Below, one piece after another: positions 38,171 to 50,031 of a stretch of 64,000 nt of DNA. Under the pieces are notes generated by a model that saw nothing but the letters and a program-made list of their open reading frames with translations, was not told the origin of the DNA and searched no databases. Source of the DNA: Acheta domesticus (taxonomy: Eukaryota > Arthropoda > Insecta > Orthoptera > Gryllidae); the NCBI GenBank assembly GCA_031308135.1, contig JAHLJT010000631.1:218889536-218953535 (forward strand). The letters run 5' to 3'. The position numbers and the translations under genes are program-made. Position 1 is the stretch's first letter, and each line of letters begins with the position of its first letter.

Positions 38171-41100
38171 ATCATACAAATCGGTCTAATCCCATTATTA
38201 TTTAACACTTTTTCTCCAAAATGTTCGAAAATATCATTTTTTAAACTTTAAACCAGCTGCAACATTACAATCACATGACAAAACAATCTCTTTTGAAGCT
38301 CAAATGTTTTCTATTATTAATTAAAATATAATTGAAATTTTTACATTAATATTCATGTGTTATTTTTAGCTTTTAATTTGCATTGAATATGCATCGTATG
38401 TAGATTTTTAAACATCTGCTGTATAGCATATACACATGTATGCCCCAGATGTGAGTGGTTTGTGTTCAGAAACTTTAACTTAATGTTTAGTTACCTAACA
38501 AAAACTAATCCATTAAGAAGATCGCCGTACCAAGTGGAGTAGTCGAAGTTTGTGATGCTGTCAAGGAAAACACTGAAAAATGTAATGAAAGTCGTTTACA
38601 CGTATAGGATTTAAAGAAATCACACTCGGTGAGGAGGCAGGAGGATCTAAAATTTGTTTTCGGCAGCTTTCAGTAAACTCATTCAAAAGTTAATTAATTT
38701 TAAGGCTTTGCAACTATGAAGAATGTTGGCTGTCGGTAAAGTTAAAATCAACTACATTACCTACTTGGGAAACAGAAAAATTTCTTCATGCGATAGAGAG
38801 TTGTAAACAACTCACAGGTTGCATGGCTTTCAACATGCGAGATGAATTACATCAAAAGAAACTCTTCGATCTACTCCATTGATTAAGAGAAAATGTTTGA
38901 ATTCTTTGAATTCTGATCAAGACACCAGGGATATATCAAGGTAAAGTGGTGTCAGTGGAAAGCATGGAATTTGTGCCCCAATCAGTTTTCACTTACTAGT
39001 TAAAGATTTTTAAAGAACAGTGTAATAATTTTAATTTTTCAATTTTATGAGGTTTAAAATCTAATTATCCAACTAATTTTGTACTTATGGAAACCTATTT
39101 ATAACAATTATTTAAATGTGTTACAATAATATGAAACCTTTACAAATATCAAATAGAGATAAGTATGGCAACCAGTGTGGTTCTGCTCAAACACGTGGAT
39201 CTGAACAACATGGTGATCGTCACCTACGGCGTGGGACCCCCCCCCCCCGCGGTGTCGTGTTCATTCCGTTACACCAATAACATTCGGTATTGCTCAGCCA
39301 GCAGCAAAAGTTTACAATTTGTTGCGTAATTTGTAATTTATATAATTAAAACACTTTCGTAGTAGAACGATTCATATTTTTGTTCAATGTATCTTCTGAT
39401 ACAATTCAATTCTAATAAGTAGCCATTATCTCTAGTTACCCTACAATTCATGTTTATCTTTATTGTATTATACGCAATGGCTTTATTCTTTGCCATTATC
39501 GGATAATAAGAGTAAGAAATACCGTTTTCGTCCAAATCGAATTAATGTAATATGGTAAATTCAAATCATATTTTTTATTAATTCATGATTGAGGACTTTG
39601 GACAATAGAAAAGTTTTCATTTCTCAAAACTTTATATTATTCATTTTTGTTACCTTAATATTTTACAAAATTAAACTCTCTTTCGACGCGTTTATTTCTA
39701 ATTGTGATTCTAAAATTGTATTTTCCAAGATATTATTTATTTACTATTGGTGTAGGCTTTTATTGCATGTTCTACTAAACTTGATAAAGTTTTTCTTAAA
39801 ATAATATAACCATCTTCCTTCCCAGATTTCTCTATAAATACGATTTTCTGTTTTCTATTTTGCAAGTAATAAGTAAATCAAACAACTTATTAGTGTATAT
39901 GACATAATATCCATTAAAAATTTAGAACCTTTTCTTATGTTTAAACTTGTGTTTCAACTAATAACACAGGGACACACAAAAACTAGTGATGCTACAGAAT
40001 GGCACAGATTTTCCCGTGTTAGTTTTCTATTTCCTTTGGTCTCGGCTAGCTATTCGGACTTGCCACATTCTCTTGCCAGCAGCCTTCTATCTCCACCCAA
40101 AGTACGTTTTTACAAAGGCGAACGGACGTTTTAAAAAATCACTTTTTTCAGTATCAAGGGACCCCAAAACTTGTATTTCCGTTGAAATCTCGAAATCGGT
40201 TTTCCGCTCGCATATGCGCCCTCTTTGGCGCTCATCCTTTTTACGCTATATGCGCCGTGACCGTTCGATTGTATCAGGCTGGAAGCGCATATGTGGCGAA
40301 GTGACGCGAAGAGGGCGCTCTGGGAACTGCAAGTCCTGGTGTGTGTCGGGGGGAGGCGGTCGCAAGATGAAGTCAGTTCTCTTGCGCCCGAACTCTCGAG
40401 ACGAACGTTCATGTTTTTCTTGCGCTTCAACACTGGAGGCGAAAGGTAGTGAGCTCGTGCTTTTTACTTTGCTCCCGAAAGGTTGTGATCGTAACTGGCG
40501 AACTAAGTTACGAGTCGCCAGCTTGCTAGAAAGCAATTTTTCATGTGTCTGGCAGTTAGCTAAAACAGATGAAACAAAACGCGCTTGAAAACGCGTAGAG
40601 ATAGAGACTTTGTAACTTAATTAGACGGAGTGATATTCAGATAGAGACTTTCAATAATGGCGTGAGGTAGAAGATTCCGGTCTTTGCTATCGCGGCCTGG
40701 TTCGCGATCCGCTCTCGCTCCGGCGCTCACGCTGTTCGACGAACCTCCCTCAGTTGTAAGGGAATTTATTTTAAAAGGAATAGTATTGTACTGACCTCTG
40801 CTTCCACTACCACTCTTACTACAACAAATCTACATTTGTATCTCAAGTCACCTTGAACAAAAGCGAATACAAATTAAATCCTTAGTAATGCATTTCTATG
40901 TTTATTTTTCGCGCCAGACGATGACGCAAAGTTTATGTGTGCTCGTAGGAGGACAGCTGTGCTGCCATCTCAACTGCGATGGGATAAGATAAAAATATTT
41001 ACTCTAGTACATTTACTAACGGGAAACCTCTACTGGCTCAGTTGTTCAAAACTACAAACCAAAAATAAAAAGTAAACTTACCTAATTTTTCGGGTTGTAC

Positions 41101-41179
41101 ATTTTAATATTCCTTACAGAAATTAATTCATAATATTACTTTATCGTACTCTCCTTCCCACCACTTAAATTTCATTGAA
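38171..41179. other. No gene recognised
   Basis: AT-rich DNA with a C-run (39238-39248) and a GC-richer patch at about 40190-40450. In that patch GCGCATATG-type and AGAGGGCGC words occur in both orientations, suggesting a small inverted-repeat structure. A 200-codon frame at 39986-40588 shows no family feature. Confidence 0.4.
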
Positions 41180-41960
41180 ATTGCTTTTCTATTTTCGACG
41201 CGTAAGAGTCCTCTTTATTGCACTCCAAGTACCCTCTATAGAATAGGTGTCCGCACCTGTTTCTACGTCTTTGAAATGCAAAAAATTATTAATGCTTGAA
41301 TGCTGAAAACCTTCATCTGTAAGACAATAATATTTCCAGCAATCTGTAATTACAATTGATTTCTCCATGATGTAAGTCTTAATAATGCAATGAAGTACGT
41401 CTTTGCTGCGATTTTCATGGACCACGAAAAGGGTCCACGAAAGTGGAGATATTTCCCATCTACTCGTTTTCCACTGATTTTATTCCATTTGCCACACTTT
41501 TTCTCATCAATCGCAACAACAACGTTCTCTCCACTCTCTGGTTCACTCTCGACAACTAAATCCATTCATACTTCCTTACAAAAACTCCTCCTGTCGGTCA
41601 AGATAAGACCACTCACGTCAACATCCATTATGATGTGATTCACTCTTGCTTCACTCTTACTCACACGTAGGTAATACGAAGCCCTGCCATATCTTCAAAT
41701 GATTCTTCAAAAACCAAGAACCCTTTCTTACAGAATTTACTTAGAATGGTGTGCAATCTCAGATCTGTCTACATACCCATTAGAATCCACCTTTCAAATT
41801 TTCCTTCCTCTCAGTAATATCCATTTCCCTCTTACACACATGGCAAACATGTAAAAATGCTAATAGACCAATACTCTTACTCCCCTGAATCGCTTTCAAA
41901 ATTCCCTTGTGGCGTAAATCATAAAAAATAACTATTCAAATGCTCCATCACAGTAAACCT
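41180..41960 (-). pseudogene. Merlin (IS1595/ISXO2-like) transposase, copy 2, disabled
   Basis: It is homologous to 34860-35744 in order and orientation but diverged. It has CHVCKREM near the N-terminus, VVVAIDEKKCGKWNK (first Asp), KSIVITDCWKYY (second Asp), FQHSSINNFLHFKD, and then TGADTYSIEGTWSAIKR, where the third acidic residue is present (SIEGTW). Several stops and frame changes interrupt the N-terminal half. A GTAAGT donor-like site lies downstream (near 41080 on the minus strand), and a GTGAGT lies at the equivalent place in copy 1. Element ends were not located. Confidence 0.75.
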
Positions 41961-42299
41961 AACAATTCTATACAAAAATTCAAGAAATGGAAATTGGTAA
42001 TGCTGCACCACGCCGAAAAATATACTAAAGTAATTTACCTTTTAATTCACTTGGAACATACAATATTAACTCTTGTAATATATCGTTACCGTTATAAAAA
42101 ATACAATGGACAACGACTTAATCTATTGACTATTATTAAGTGACATGGTTCATGCTATTGACTTATTTACTGAACGGGCACCGTAAAATTCTTATCAACC
42201 TATCTTCAGTATATACAACAATAGTATACAAATGTAACACAACCAAGAACCACAAAGTAGTGCGTTTGATGCGTAGATTGTCTCGCATGTTACTATACT

Positions 42300-42637
42300 A
42301 ATATTCCAATAATAACTATATATTTTATCTCTCCAGGCAACGCGTTTTTCACGACCGCATTCAAAGTCAGTGTCCCCGTACATGACCACAGGAGATTTAT
42401 CGATTACCGAGTTGCCACAGCACCCGTAAGCAATGCGAAGAGTGCGAACTCTGTACATTAGAGGGCGAAAAGATGGGTCATCTTCGCAAAAGTAGGCAGG
42501 ATTGCAGAGGTCGATGGAAACGGCTCGATTGTCTATTAGAAACTTGATATTATTGTGATCAATGATCTTGTACGGTTCAGAATTGGTCGGACTGATAACC
42601 TCGAAGACTTGACGTTCGAATGTTTGAGAGCAAACTG
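42300..42637 (-). CDS. Exon-like, cysteine-containing open frame, unknown
   Basis: On the minus strand, TATTTTCTTTTTCAG, a textbook 3' splice acceptor, immediately precedes an open frame beginning CSQTFERQVFEVISP. It continues through SIDLCNPAYFCEDD, RTLRIAYGCCGNSV and YGDTDFECG. Third codon positions are mixed and C-rich, in contrast to the AT-rich surroundings, which argues for a real coding exon. The frame stays open to 42195, ending in a hydrophobic tail that may be intronic. No family was recognised; the cysteines suggest a secreted or extracellular protein. Confidence 0.4.
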
Positions 42638-42639
42638 AA

Positions 42640-43410
42640 AAAGAAAATACTTTCCAATGGAATGTAGAAGTTGGGTAGGAATAGCAGACCCAATTTATAT
42701 TTAATGTCGAATAATGTCTGTAGGATGTCGTGATAACAAAGTTAGTCGGTATGTTTGAAAATTTCTCTCGGTATCTCACGTTCGGTAAACGCAAAGTTTC
42801 ACCACGGAGAATCAGCTGATGTAGCTCCTAGATCTTGTTTGAATGCGCACCGCAAACTTAATAAGATGAGAGGCTGTCGTTGAAATCACGAAGATTTGTA
42901 TAGATAGCTGTTTGCAACGTGCGATGAAATACTTCAGCTATTCCATTGGACCTCGGATAGTATACCGTGGATTGATTCTATTGAATCCCAAACCGTTTGC
43001 ATAACATTGTAAACAGACTTAAATTGACGATCTTGGTGGAAGGTAATACGAGGTACTCCGTAACGGATAATCCATTGCTTAATGAAATTTTGATGTAGCA
43101 TTTTCGCTGTAATTTCACGCAATGGTGCTACTTTGGCCATCCTGAGTGGTCAATAATGGTAAGGGTATAACGAAATCCACAGGAAAGAGGTAAGTGAATG
43201 ACATTGTCGATATGGACGGTTGATAATATATCAACAGTCCATAAACAACCATGAACAACGATTATAATCGTTGATCAGATACTAAATAGTTCTAGAGGTG
43301 AACGAATGTGACGGAACATTTTACACTTCTGGCATAATGCGCGGGACTATAAGGCGCAATCATCTGCTTTTGCAAGAGCGGGACCATAAGACGCAATGAA
43401 GCTCACATGA
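42640..43410 (-). pseudogene. Ty3/gypsy-like integrase relic
   Basis: Reading leftwards on the minus strand: CQKCKMFRHI (end of the HHCC zinc region), HLPLSCGFRYTLTIIDHSG (start of the core, first Asp in IIDHS), then PLREITAKMLHQNFIKQWI, RYGVPRITFHQDRQF (second Asp at HQDRQF), FHRTLQTAIYTN, and finally LRLPNVRYREKF, which corresponds to the region after the core. Frame breaks occur in several places. LTRs, protease and RT were not seen, so only the integrase end of the polyprotein remains. It lies directly upstream (on the minus strand) of the exon-like frame at 42300-42637. Confidence 0.68.
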
Positions 43411-43892
43411 TGTAAGACTTAAACAGATAACAGTGCTCTGAACACCTAGTTGAGATAGCGCGTGGTGTCGAAAACTAACTTACGCGTAACTACTGAACGA
43501 AAAATTTTGGGTTTGCTAAGGTCGTGTCACATGACAGCGCGACTGTAAAAACAGGAACAGGAAAGCTCTTAGGCTACTAAGACGAACAATTTCCGCATAA
43601 TCGATTATAGTGGTTGTGAAGCATTTGAACGTGAGCATGAGACAAAAATCTGCAGCAGTATTTTTAGAGCCAGCGACAATATTGAATATTGGTTAGAATA
43701 GCCCAAATGATAAACTTGCACTTGCGGAAGTTGAGATTGCGGAGTCGGATTGCCATGAGTTATCAGGTTGCTTTTGCTGTAGAGAAGTGGTCCCGGTTGT
43801 AGACAATGAGTCAGTAAAAAGCTCTATCTCCGTGTGGGGGAGGGAAGTGTATGAACAATGTAGCGCGAGTGAGTGATGATGACTATTATATA

Positions 43893-44290
43893 CAGTGTGG
43901 CCCACCTAAGATGTTCCATTCAATTTTCTCTTGAACCGTTGCAGATACTGAGATGCGGTTTTCACTAAAACTACTATATGCAAGGGGCACATATGGTCAT
44001 GCATAATATTATTCTATTGCATTGTTTATTGCAGAGATGTTAATCCAACTTCTTTTTTTAAATAGAACCCTATAGATTTTTTTAGCTCATCATAACAAGC
44101 GTGAAAAGACAAGTTCATAAATATACATATCGCTATACGTTACATAACAAAATTTTCGAGAAATTAAGAGTTTTGAAGACGTACTTCGACTGCTGGTTTC
44201 CGTGAAATGAACGAGAAATTCCGGGTGATATGCGGCGAGGCCATTCCCTTCCCTTGCGTCGACCCTACGGTAAATGTAGTGATGCAATGT
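43893..44290 (+). repeat. Left inverted arm of the split DNA transposon
   Basis: It pairs with 50380-50773 in inverse orientation over nearly its whole length, including GCATAATATTATTCTATTGC and GAGAAATTAAGAGTTTT. Homology stops just past GCGTCGACCCT. Confidence 0.85.
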
Positions 44291-44532
44291 GCAAAGGAGC
44301 TCACGAAAACCCGCGATTTGCTCTTTAAGACTACATCCTCTCAGCCCTGGAGACAATGTATTCACCCATAGCCATGTTCTGAGCAAATCTGTACGCCACA
44401 AGGTACTATTTTTTAACTCATGAAATACTACAAGATTTGGGAAAATATTTGAATTATTAACCCTAAAGAAAGCAAGGGAATATTGGAGAGTGAACATCTT
44501 CCGAATTAATAAATGCGTGTGCTGTCACAAAC

Positions 44533-44545
44533 AAAACATTTACTC
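44533..44545. repeat. Target-site duplication, left, I-like copy 2
   Basis: AAAACATTTACTC matches 50032-50044 exactly and lies directly before the element's first bases. Confidence 0.9.
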
Positions 44546-44737
44546 GGTTCCATTGTGGCAGCCGACCGAGACACATCGTGCTCCGATCGCGTCCAGTGAA
44601 ACGCAGTTTCTATCATATTGTCTTTCAGTCAGTGAATTAAGTGGTATTTACTTAGTGGCAATATTCTTGTTCCACGAGTTGTGAGTGCCTGTAATCAAGT
44701 GTATGGTCAGCCGGTGCAGCGGCTACCCTGCGCAAGG

Positions 44738-46102
44738 ATGGAGCCCTCGGACATCGGGGCTCCCTTAACCTCAATCCCGCAACCTCAGGTATCTACTCAA
44801 CCAAATATGAAAACCTACGCAAATGTTATGTCAACTGAAGTGTTTCCCACCAAGGACCAGGCCATAATCATTGACTCACAAGAAGGCCTCACCATTAAAG
44901 ATTACGTAAACAGTTTATCCGATATTATTGACCCAAGTGAAATAAGGTTCATATCCAGAATAGCAAACAACAGAGTGTGCATCTTTCTAAGCTCCCAAAC
45001 TATAGCTGATAACCTCACGAACAACCACAAAATCATAAAAATCAAAAACCATGAATTGAAATTGAGACCACTCTTAACAAAGGCCAAAAGAATAATTATT
45101 TCAAACGTCTGTCCCATCATCCCACACTCAGTAATAGAGAATGTATTCACCACCAACAATATCAAACTGGCATCCAAAATTTCATTTGTTAAAGCTGGTA
45201 TTCCTGGACAGGGGTTCTCTCACATTATGAGTTTCCGCAGACAAGTGTATGTTTCCCCTGAAGATATAGATCGACTAACTGAATCAACTACTGTGTATTC
45301 TGATGGCGCAACATACAGGATATTTTTCACAACAGATGAAATGTCATGCTTTAATTGTCACCAAACAGGACACTTAGCTGGACAATGCCCTACACCTAAT
45401 ACTTCTAATCAACAAAAGACTACCAATCTAAGAAGTACTCCCATGGAATCTGAACACATTAGGGAGAAATCTTGTGACTTGCCAGATCCAACAAACAATG
45501 GAACAAACACTGAAGTAGCAGATATACAAAGTAACCATGATCTCACTACAAGAATGCCCACAACTGATTTTCCACCACCTCCTAAATCTCTACTCTCTAC
45601 TAATGAAGCTAAAAACAATGAAGAAATTACAACTAATGACAACATAGTCTCCCTTAATACCAATAAAAGATGCCTCCAGACTGACTCTTCCTCACCCCCC
45701 ATGTCTGTAAGCAACACAACTGAAGCAAATAATATTGAAAAACTCTCAAAACAACCAAAAAAGAAAAAAAAGAAGAAAGAGAAAAATATGGAAGAGCTGA
45801 TAACCCCTATCAAACACATCATTGAAGACTCTCAAAATAACTTCCCCCTTACTTACATACAATTTAAATCCTTTCTAGAGAACTCCTTCAGTGCTAATGA
45901 TCCTATACTTGTAGCCAGTAACTACTCACAAGACATATCATCCATCACCAAAATGATGCATAGTTTATATCCGCATCTCACCAATAAAACCATAAAAGGC
46001 AGATTCACCAGGATTATCAGGAAAATCAACTCAGTACTTCATACTGCAGATGAATCAAGTACTGAAACAGACTCCAGTATAGAAATCAACACCAGTCAAT
46101 GA
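44738..46102 (+). CDS. ORF1, gag-like nucleic-acid-binding protein of the I-like element (copy 2)
   Basis: The first ATG in frame is at 44738, giving 454 residues (MEPSDIGAPL...). The frame is open further upstream to a GTG at 44681, but that is not a plausible eukaryotic start. The middle part resembles the I/Nimb-type ORF1 fold: IIISNVCPIIPHSVIENVF, then SFRRQVYVSPEDIDRL, then one knuckle C-x2-C-x4-H-x4-C beginning at residue 204 (CFNCHQTGHLAGQC). A Ser/Thr/Asn-rich linker leads to a run of lysines (KKKKKKEK) and a helical C-terminal part. Such proteins bind element RNA and assist particle formation and target-primed reverse transcription. A 21-codon frame from ATG at 44703 overlaps the start. 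Confidence 0.85.
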   Translation: MEPSDIGAPLTSIPQPQVSTQPNMKTYANVMSTEVFPTKDQAIIIDSQEGLTIKDYVNSLSDIIDPSEIRFISRIANNRVCIFLSSQTIADNLTNNHKIIKIKNHELKLRPLLTKAKRIIISNVCPIIPHSVIENVFTTNNIKLASKISFVKAGIPGQGFSHIMSFRRQVYVSPEDIDRLTESTTVYSDGATYRIFFTTDEMSCFNCHQTGHLAGQCPTPNTSNQQKTTNLRSTPMESEHIREKSCDLPDPTNNGTNTEVADIQSNHDLTTRMPTTDFPPPPKSLLSTNEAKNNEEITTNDNIVSLNTNKRCLQTDSSSPPMSVSNTTEANNIEKLSKQPKKKKKKKEKNMEELITPIKHIIEDSQNNFPLTYIQFKSFLENSFSANDPILVASNYSQDISSITKMMHSLYPHLTNKTIKGRFTRIIRKINSVLHTADESSTETDSSIEINTSQ

Positions 46103-49100
46103 AAATTCTTCAATGGAATGTAAATGGCTTTTACCCCAGACTAGAAAGTATACAGTACCTATGTAACTTAACACACCCTGATATCCTGTGTATCCAAGAG
46201 ACCAACTTCAAAGACTCCAAGCATGGTAATATCAAAGGGTATAATTGCTCCTTCAAAAACAGATGTAACACCAATCATGCCAGTGGTGGTGTAGCTATAT
46301 ACATTAAAGACCATATTCCATATCAAGAAGTGATTATTCAATCAAACATTGAAGTTAGTGCTATAAGGATCCTGTCACCTGTGCAAATTAATATATGTAA
46401 TATCTACTTACCAAATAGCTACAAGTTTGCTGAACAAGAAGTAACTGATATTATTAACAAGATGCAAAAGACATTTCTCATTATGGGAGATTTCAACAGC
46501 CACAATCGAATTTGGGGCTCTAATAAAACTGACAGTAGAGGAATTATGCTTGAGGAAATTTTTGATAAACTAGATACAATTGTTCTTAATACTGGAGAAC
46601 CTACTCACATCAATACCAGTAACAACAGTTACAGTGCCATCGATATCTCCATCTCCTCCACCCAATATTCCTATAAATGTTCATGGAACATCTTAGATTA
46701 CCCATATGATAGTGACCATTTCCCCATTTTTATAAACATAAACAATACTCCCAATACTCATAACCAAGATCAAGCAATCCCAAGACGGAATTACAACAAA
46801 GCAAACTGGAACCTTTATAATAATTTGATCAAAAAATACCTACCTAAAACTAACGACATTCAAGAAACAGAAAATATCGATACTATTATCAATTCATTTA
46901 ACGATGTCATAACTAAAGCTGCAAACGGATCAACTGAAACAATCAATTTAGCAAAGAAACCCAAACTAGTGCATTGGTGGAATGAGAAATGTAAATTGGC
47001 ACTCAAAAATTCCAAACATGCCTTCAACAAATATAAAAAACATAATACAGAAGAAAATAAAATACAATACAAAAAGATGAGAGCTGTTACAAGAAGAACC
47101 ATAAAAGAGAGTAAAGCAAACACCTGGCGCAATTATGTCTCAAGTCTATCAATACACAATAATATAAATGAGTCATGGGCAAAAATAAAAGCTATCGAAG
47201 GAACAAAGAAAGGTAAACAAATACATTTTTTACTGTCAAATGACCAAATCATTACAGACCATAATGAAATAGCAAATTCAATTGCATGCAGCTTTGCCAA
47301 AAACTCTAGTTCAAAAAACTATACAGAAGCCTTCTTACAGCCCAAAAAAGAGCAAGAGAACCTTACAGAACCTACAAATAATCAAGACTTGGCTACTTAT
47401 TACCATATTAATGACCCTATTGGAATTCAAGAACTTAATTCTGCTATCAACAGGACTAGGAACTCCTCACCTGGACCAGACAATATTCCATATATTCTTT
47501 TAAAAAATCTACCCCTGGAAGGAAAAGAAACTCTATTAAGAATATATAACATAATATGGAATAAAAATGTATTTCCTGAATTATGGAGATCAGCTATTGT
47601 TATACCTATACCAAAGCCTGGGAAAGACCCCACTAAAACTGAAAATTACAGACCCATTTCCTTAACATGCAATATGTGCAAAATCCTGGAAAAAATAATT
47701 AACAAAAGACTCAGATGGTTTCTAGACTTTAAAAACATCATATCCAACAATCAATTTGGTTTTAGAGCTGGACACTCAACTATCTCTCACCTAGTAAGTA
47801 TTGATAATTACATCCAAGAAGCCCTTGCTAACAAACAACATGTTTTAGCAGTGAGTCTAGACATCGAAAAAGCCTATGACATGGTGTGGACCCATATAAT
47901 CATGACAAAATTACAGGAATATGGACTTAAAGGCAACATATTTCAATTCATCAAGAATTTCACCAAAGAAAGAACCTTTAATGTGAGAGTTAATGGTAGC
48001 CTATCATCAGTACAACACTTGGAGAATGGACTACCACAAGGTGCTGTACTAAGTGTTACTCTATTCCTGTTGGCCATCAATGATGCAGGCTCTGAAATCA
48101 ATCATCCGGTAATCATAAGGAAATATGCTGATGACATTACCATTCTCTGCAGAGGATCATCTATTACAACCAGTCAAGAAATTATACAATCTGCCCTAAA
48201 CAATCTACTTGAATGGTCTCTCAAATCAGGCTTTAAATTTTCAGCTTCCAAAACCCAATGTATAGTATTCTCCAGACAAAATATGGAGAGTCAGCCTACA
48301 TTAAAAATGGACCTACATAACCTAAAATTTTATCAAAACATTAAAATATTAGGCATGCATTTTGACTCAAAAATGAACTGGAAAAGGCATATACAAATCT
48401 TATCTGAGGAATGTAAGAAAAGACTAAACATACTCAAGTGCATATCCCATAATAACTGGGGAGCAGATAAACATCTCCAGCTGATGACCTACAAAGCAAT
48501 AATTCGATCCAAAATCGACTATGGATCCATATTATATGATTCAGCTAGCAAAAAAGACCTACAAAAACTTGATGTTATACACAACAAAGCTCTACGAATA
48601 AGCACTGGTTGCTTTCAAACCAGCCCCATTGGTAGCATCCTAATAGAAGCCAAAGAACCAACCCTAGCTCACCGTAGACAAATGCTAACTCTCAAATATG
48701 CCATCAAATCAGCAGAATCAAAAATCCCTATAATCTACCACGATATATACCCAAAACTTCAAAATTACTACAAAGAACAAAAATGCTTTTCACCAGTATA
48801 TACCAAAGTCAAAAACCTTCTGAGACAGTTAAACCTTCAGGAACATATACTAATGGAAAAAAGAAATAATAGTATACCACCATGGACAATTCCTGAAATA
48901 GTAACAGATATAACACTAGACACTATTCAAATAAACAAAATGGCTAAAAACTATAGGAAAATAAAACTTAATGAAATAGAAAATAAATACCAAGACTCCT
49001 ATAAAATCTATACTAAAGTTACCAATAAGAGAGATGGAAAATATGCAACTACAATTACCAAAGATGTTAAAATTATAAACAGACTGCATTCCTACTCTAG

Positions 49101-49813
49101 TACTACTACAGCTGAAATATGCTCTATAATGACAGCCTTCAAAATGTCACAGAAACTCAGAAATAACAAGTTTGTCATATTCTCCACTTCTCTTGAAGCA
49201 ATAAACAACATTCTCAATAACTACCCTGGCCTACCAATGATAAACATTATTCATGAAATATATCATGACATTATACAATCTAAAAGAAGTCTTATAATTG
49301 CCTGGATACCAGATTACAAAACAACCCCTGAACATAATACAATGAGTCTTGAAGAAGAAAATGTAAGCCCTGAAACAGGAAGTATTTTAACAATATCACA
49401 CACTTGCAAGGATTTATGGAGCCACATCAAGAAAGCAATGGATGAAAAGTGGAGCAACCTCTGGAAAAAATATGAAATCCAGCCCTCTACACAAACACGT
49501 TAACAATTTTTACTCCCTGAAAACCTCCAAAAAATTTTCAAGAAAAGATCAGGTGACAATAACAAGAATAAGAACCGGTCATTGCAAGTTCAGTCATCAA
49601 CACTTGCTAACTGGAAATCCCCCACCTACCTGCCAGAACTGTGATACCATCCTTAACTTTGAACACATTTTAACTCAATGTCCTATGTTTCAGTACAGCA
49701 GACACACATGCCTAGAAGATGAGCAAAACCCTGAACTGATGCTATCATCCATCCACTACCAAAATAAAATATTAAAATTCTGTAAAGACAGCAACATTCT
49801 TAAAGAAATCTAA
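46099..49813 (+). pseudogene. ORF2 polyprotein of the I-like element (copy 2), one late frameshift
   Basis: The start ATG at 46099 overlaps the ORF1 stop as ATGA. The open frame gives 1134 residues to 49503. An extra A in GGAAAAAATATG (near 49467) then shifts into the frame that carries the C-terminus (to 49813). Domains: AP endonuclease (QWNVNGF, residues 5-11; QET; GDFNSHN with Asp 131; SDH at residues 205-207); reverse transcriptase (GFRAGHS; SLDIEKAYD with Asp 588; LPQGAVLS; YADD at 676-679); RNase H-like region (IYTKVTNKRDG, TTAEICSI, FSTSLEAI, IIAWIPDYKTTPEHN); and a final C-x2-C-x7-H-x4-C. In the RNase H-like region only the Glu of the usual catalytic set remains. The protein would nick DNA and copy element RNA in place. 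Confidence 0.88.
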
Positions 49814-50031
49814 TTGTAATAGGTGTATTGGTATGGATACTAGAAACTAATTCTGTAACATCAAAATACCTGTAATGTCTGTCTCTACATATTCACATAT
49901 ATTGTAATATTTGTAAATTTTCATATCTATTGTAAAGTTGCCATGTTAATATTGTAAAGTAGTACTTAAAGTAGTCGCTAATGACCTCAGTAGTCGATGC
50001 GACTTTAATAATAAATTTAAAAAAAAAAAAA

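Larger units (their letters stand above)
44546..50031 (+). mobile_element. I-superfamily-like non-LTR retrotransposon, copy 2 (full length, nearly intact)
   Basis: This 5.49-kb copy aligns throughout with 16279-21747. It has a 5' UTR of about 190 bp starting GGTTCCATTGTGGCAG, ORF1 and ORF2 overlapping by ATGA, a 3' UTR ending GACTTTAATAATAAATTT and an A-run of about 17. A 13-bp target-site duplication flanks it. It sits inside an older DNA transposon. Only one coding lesion was found (near 49467), making it the better reference for the family. Confidence 0.9.

Noticed and set aside
39986..40588. 200-codon frame on the plus strand
   Set aside because: No domain recognised, no good start context, crosses a GC-richer patch with inverted words, and is open on the opposite strand as well.
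44090..44497. 135-codon minus-strand frame next to the I-like element
   Set aside because: It runs across the left inverted arm and the unique centre on the strand opposite to the arm's own weak coding sense, with no motif.
44681..44737. Upstream extension of ORF1 from GTG
   Set aside because: GTG is not a plausible start in a eukaryote; the first in-frame ATG is 44738, and copy 1 has a point change at exactly that codon.
45409..45822. 137-codon minus-strand frame with a run of Phe
   Set aside because: It is the antisense shadow of the lysine-rich linker of ORF1.
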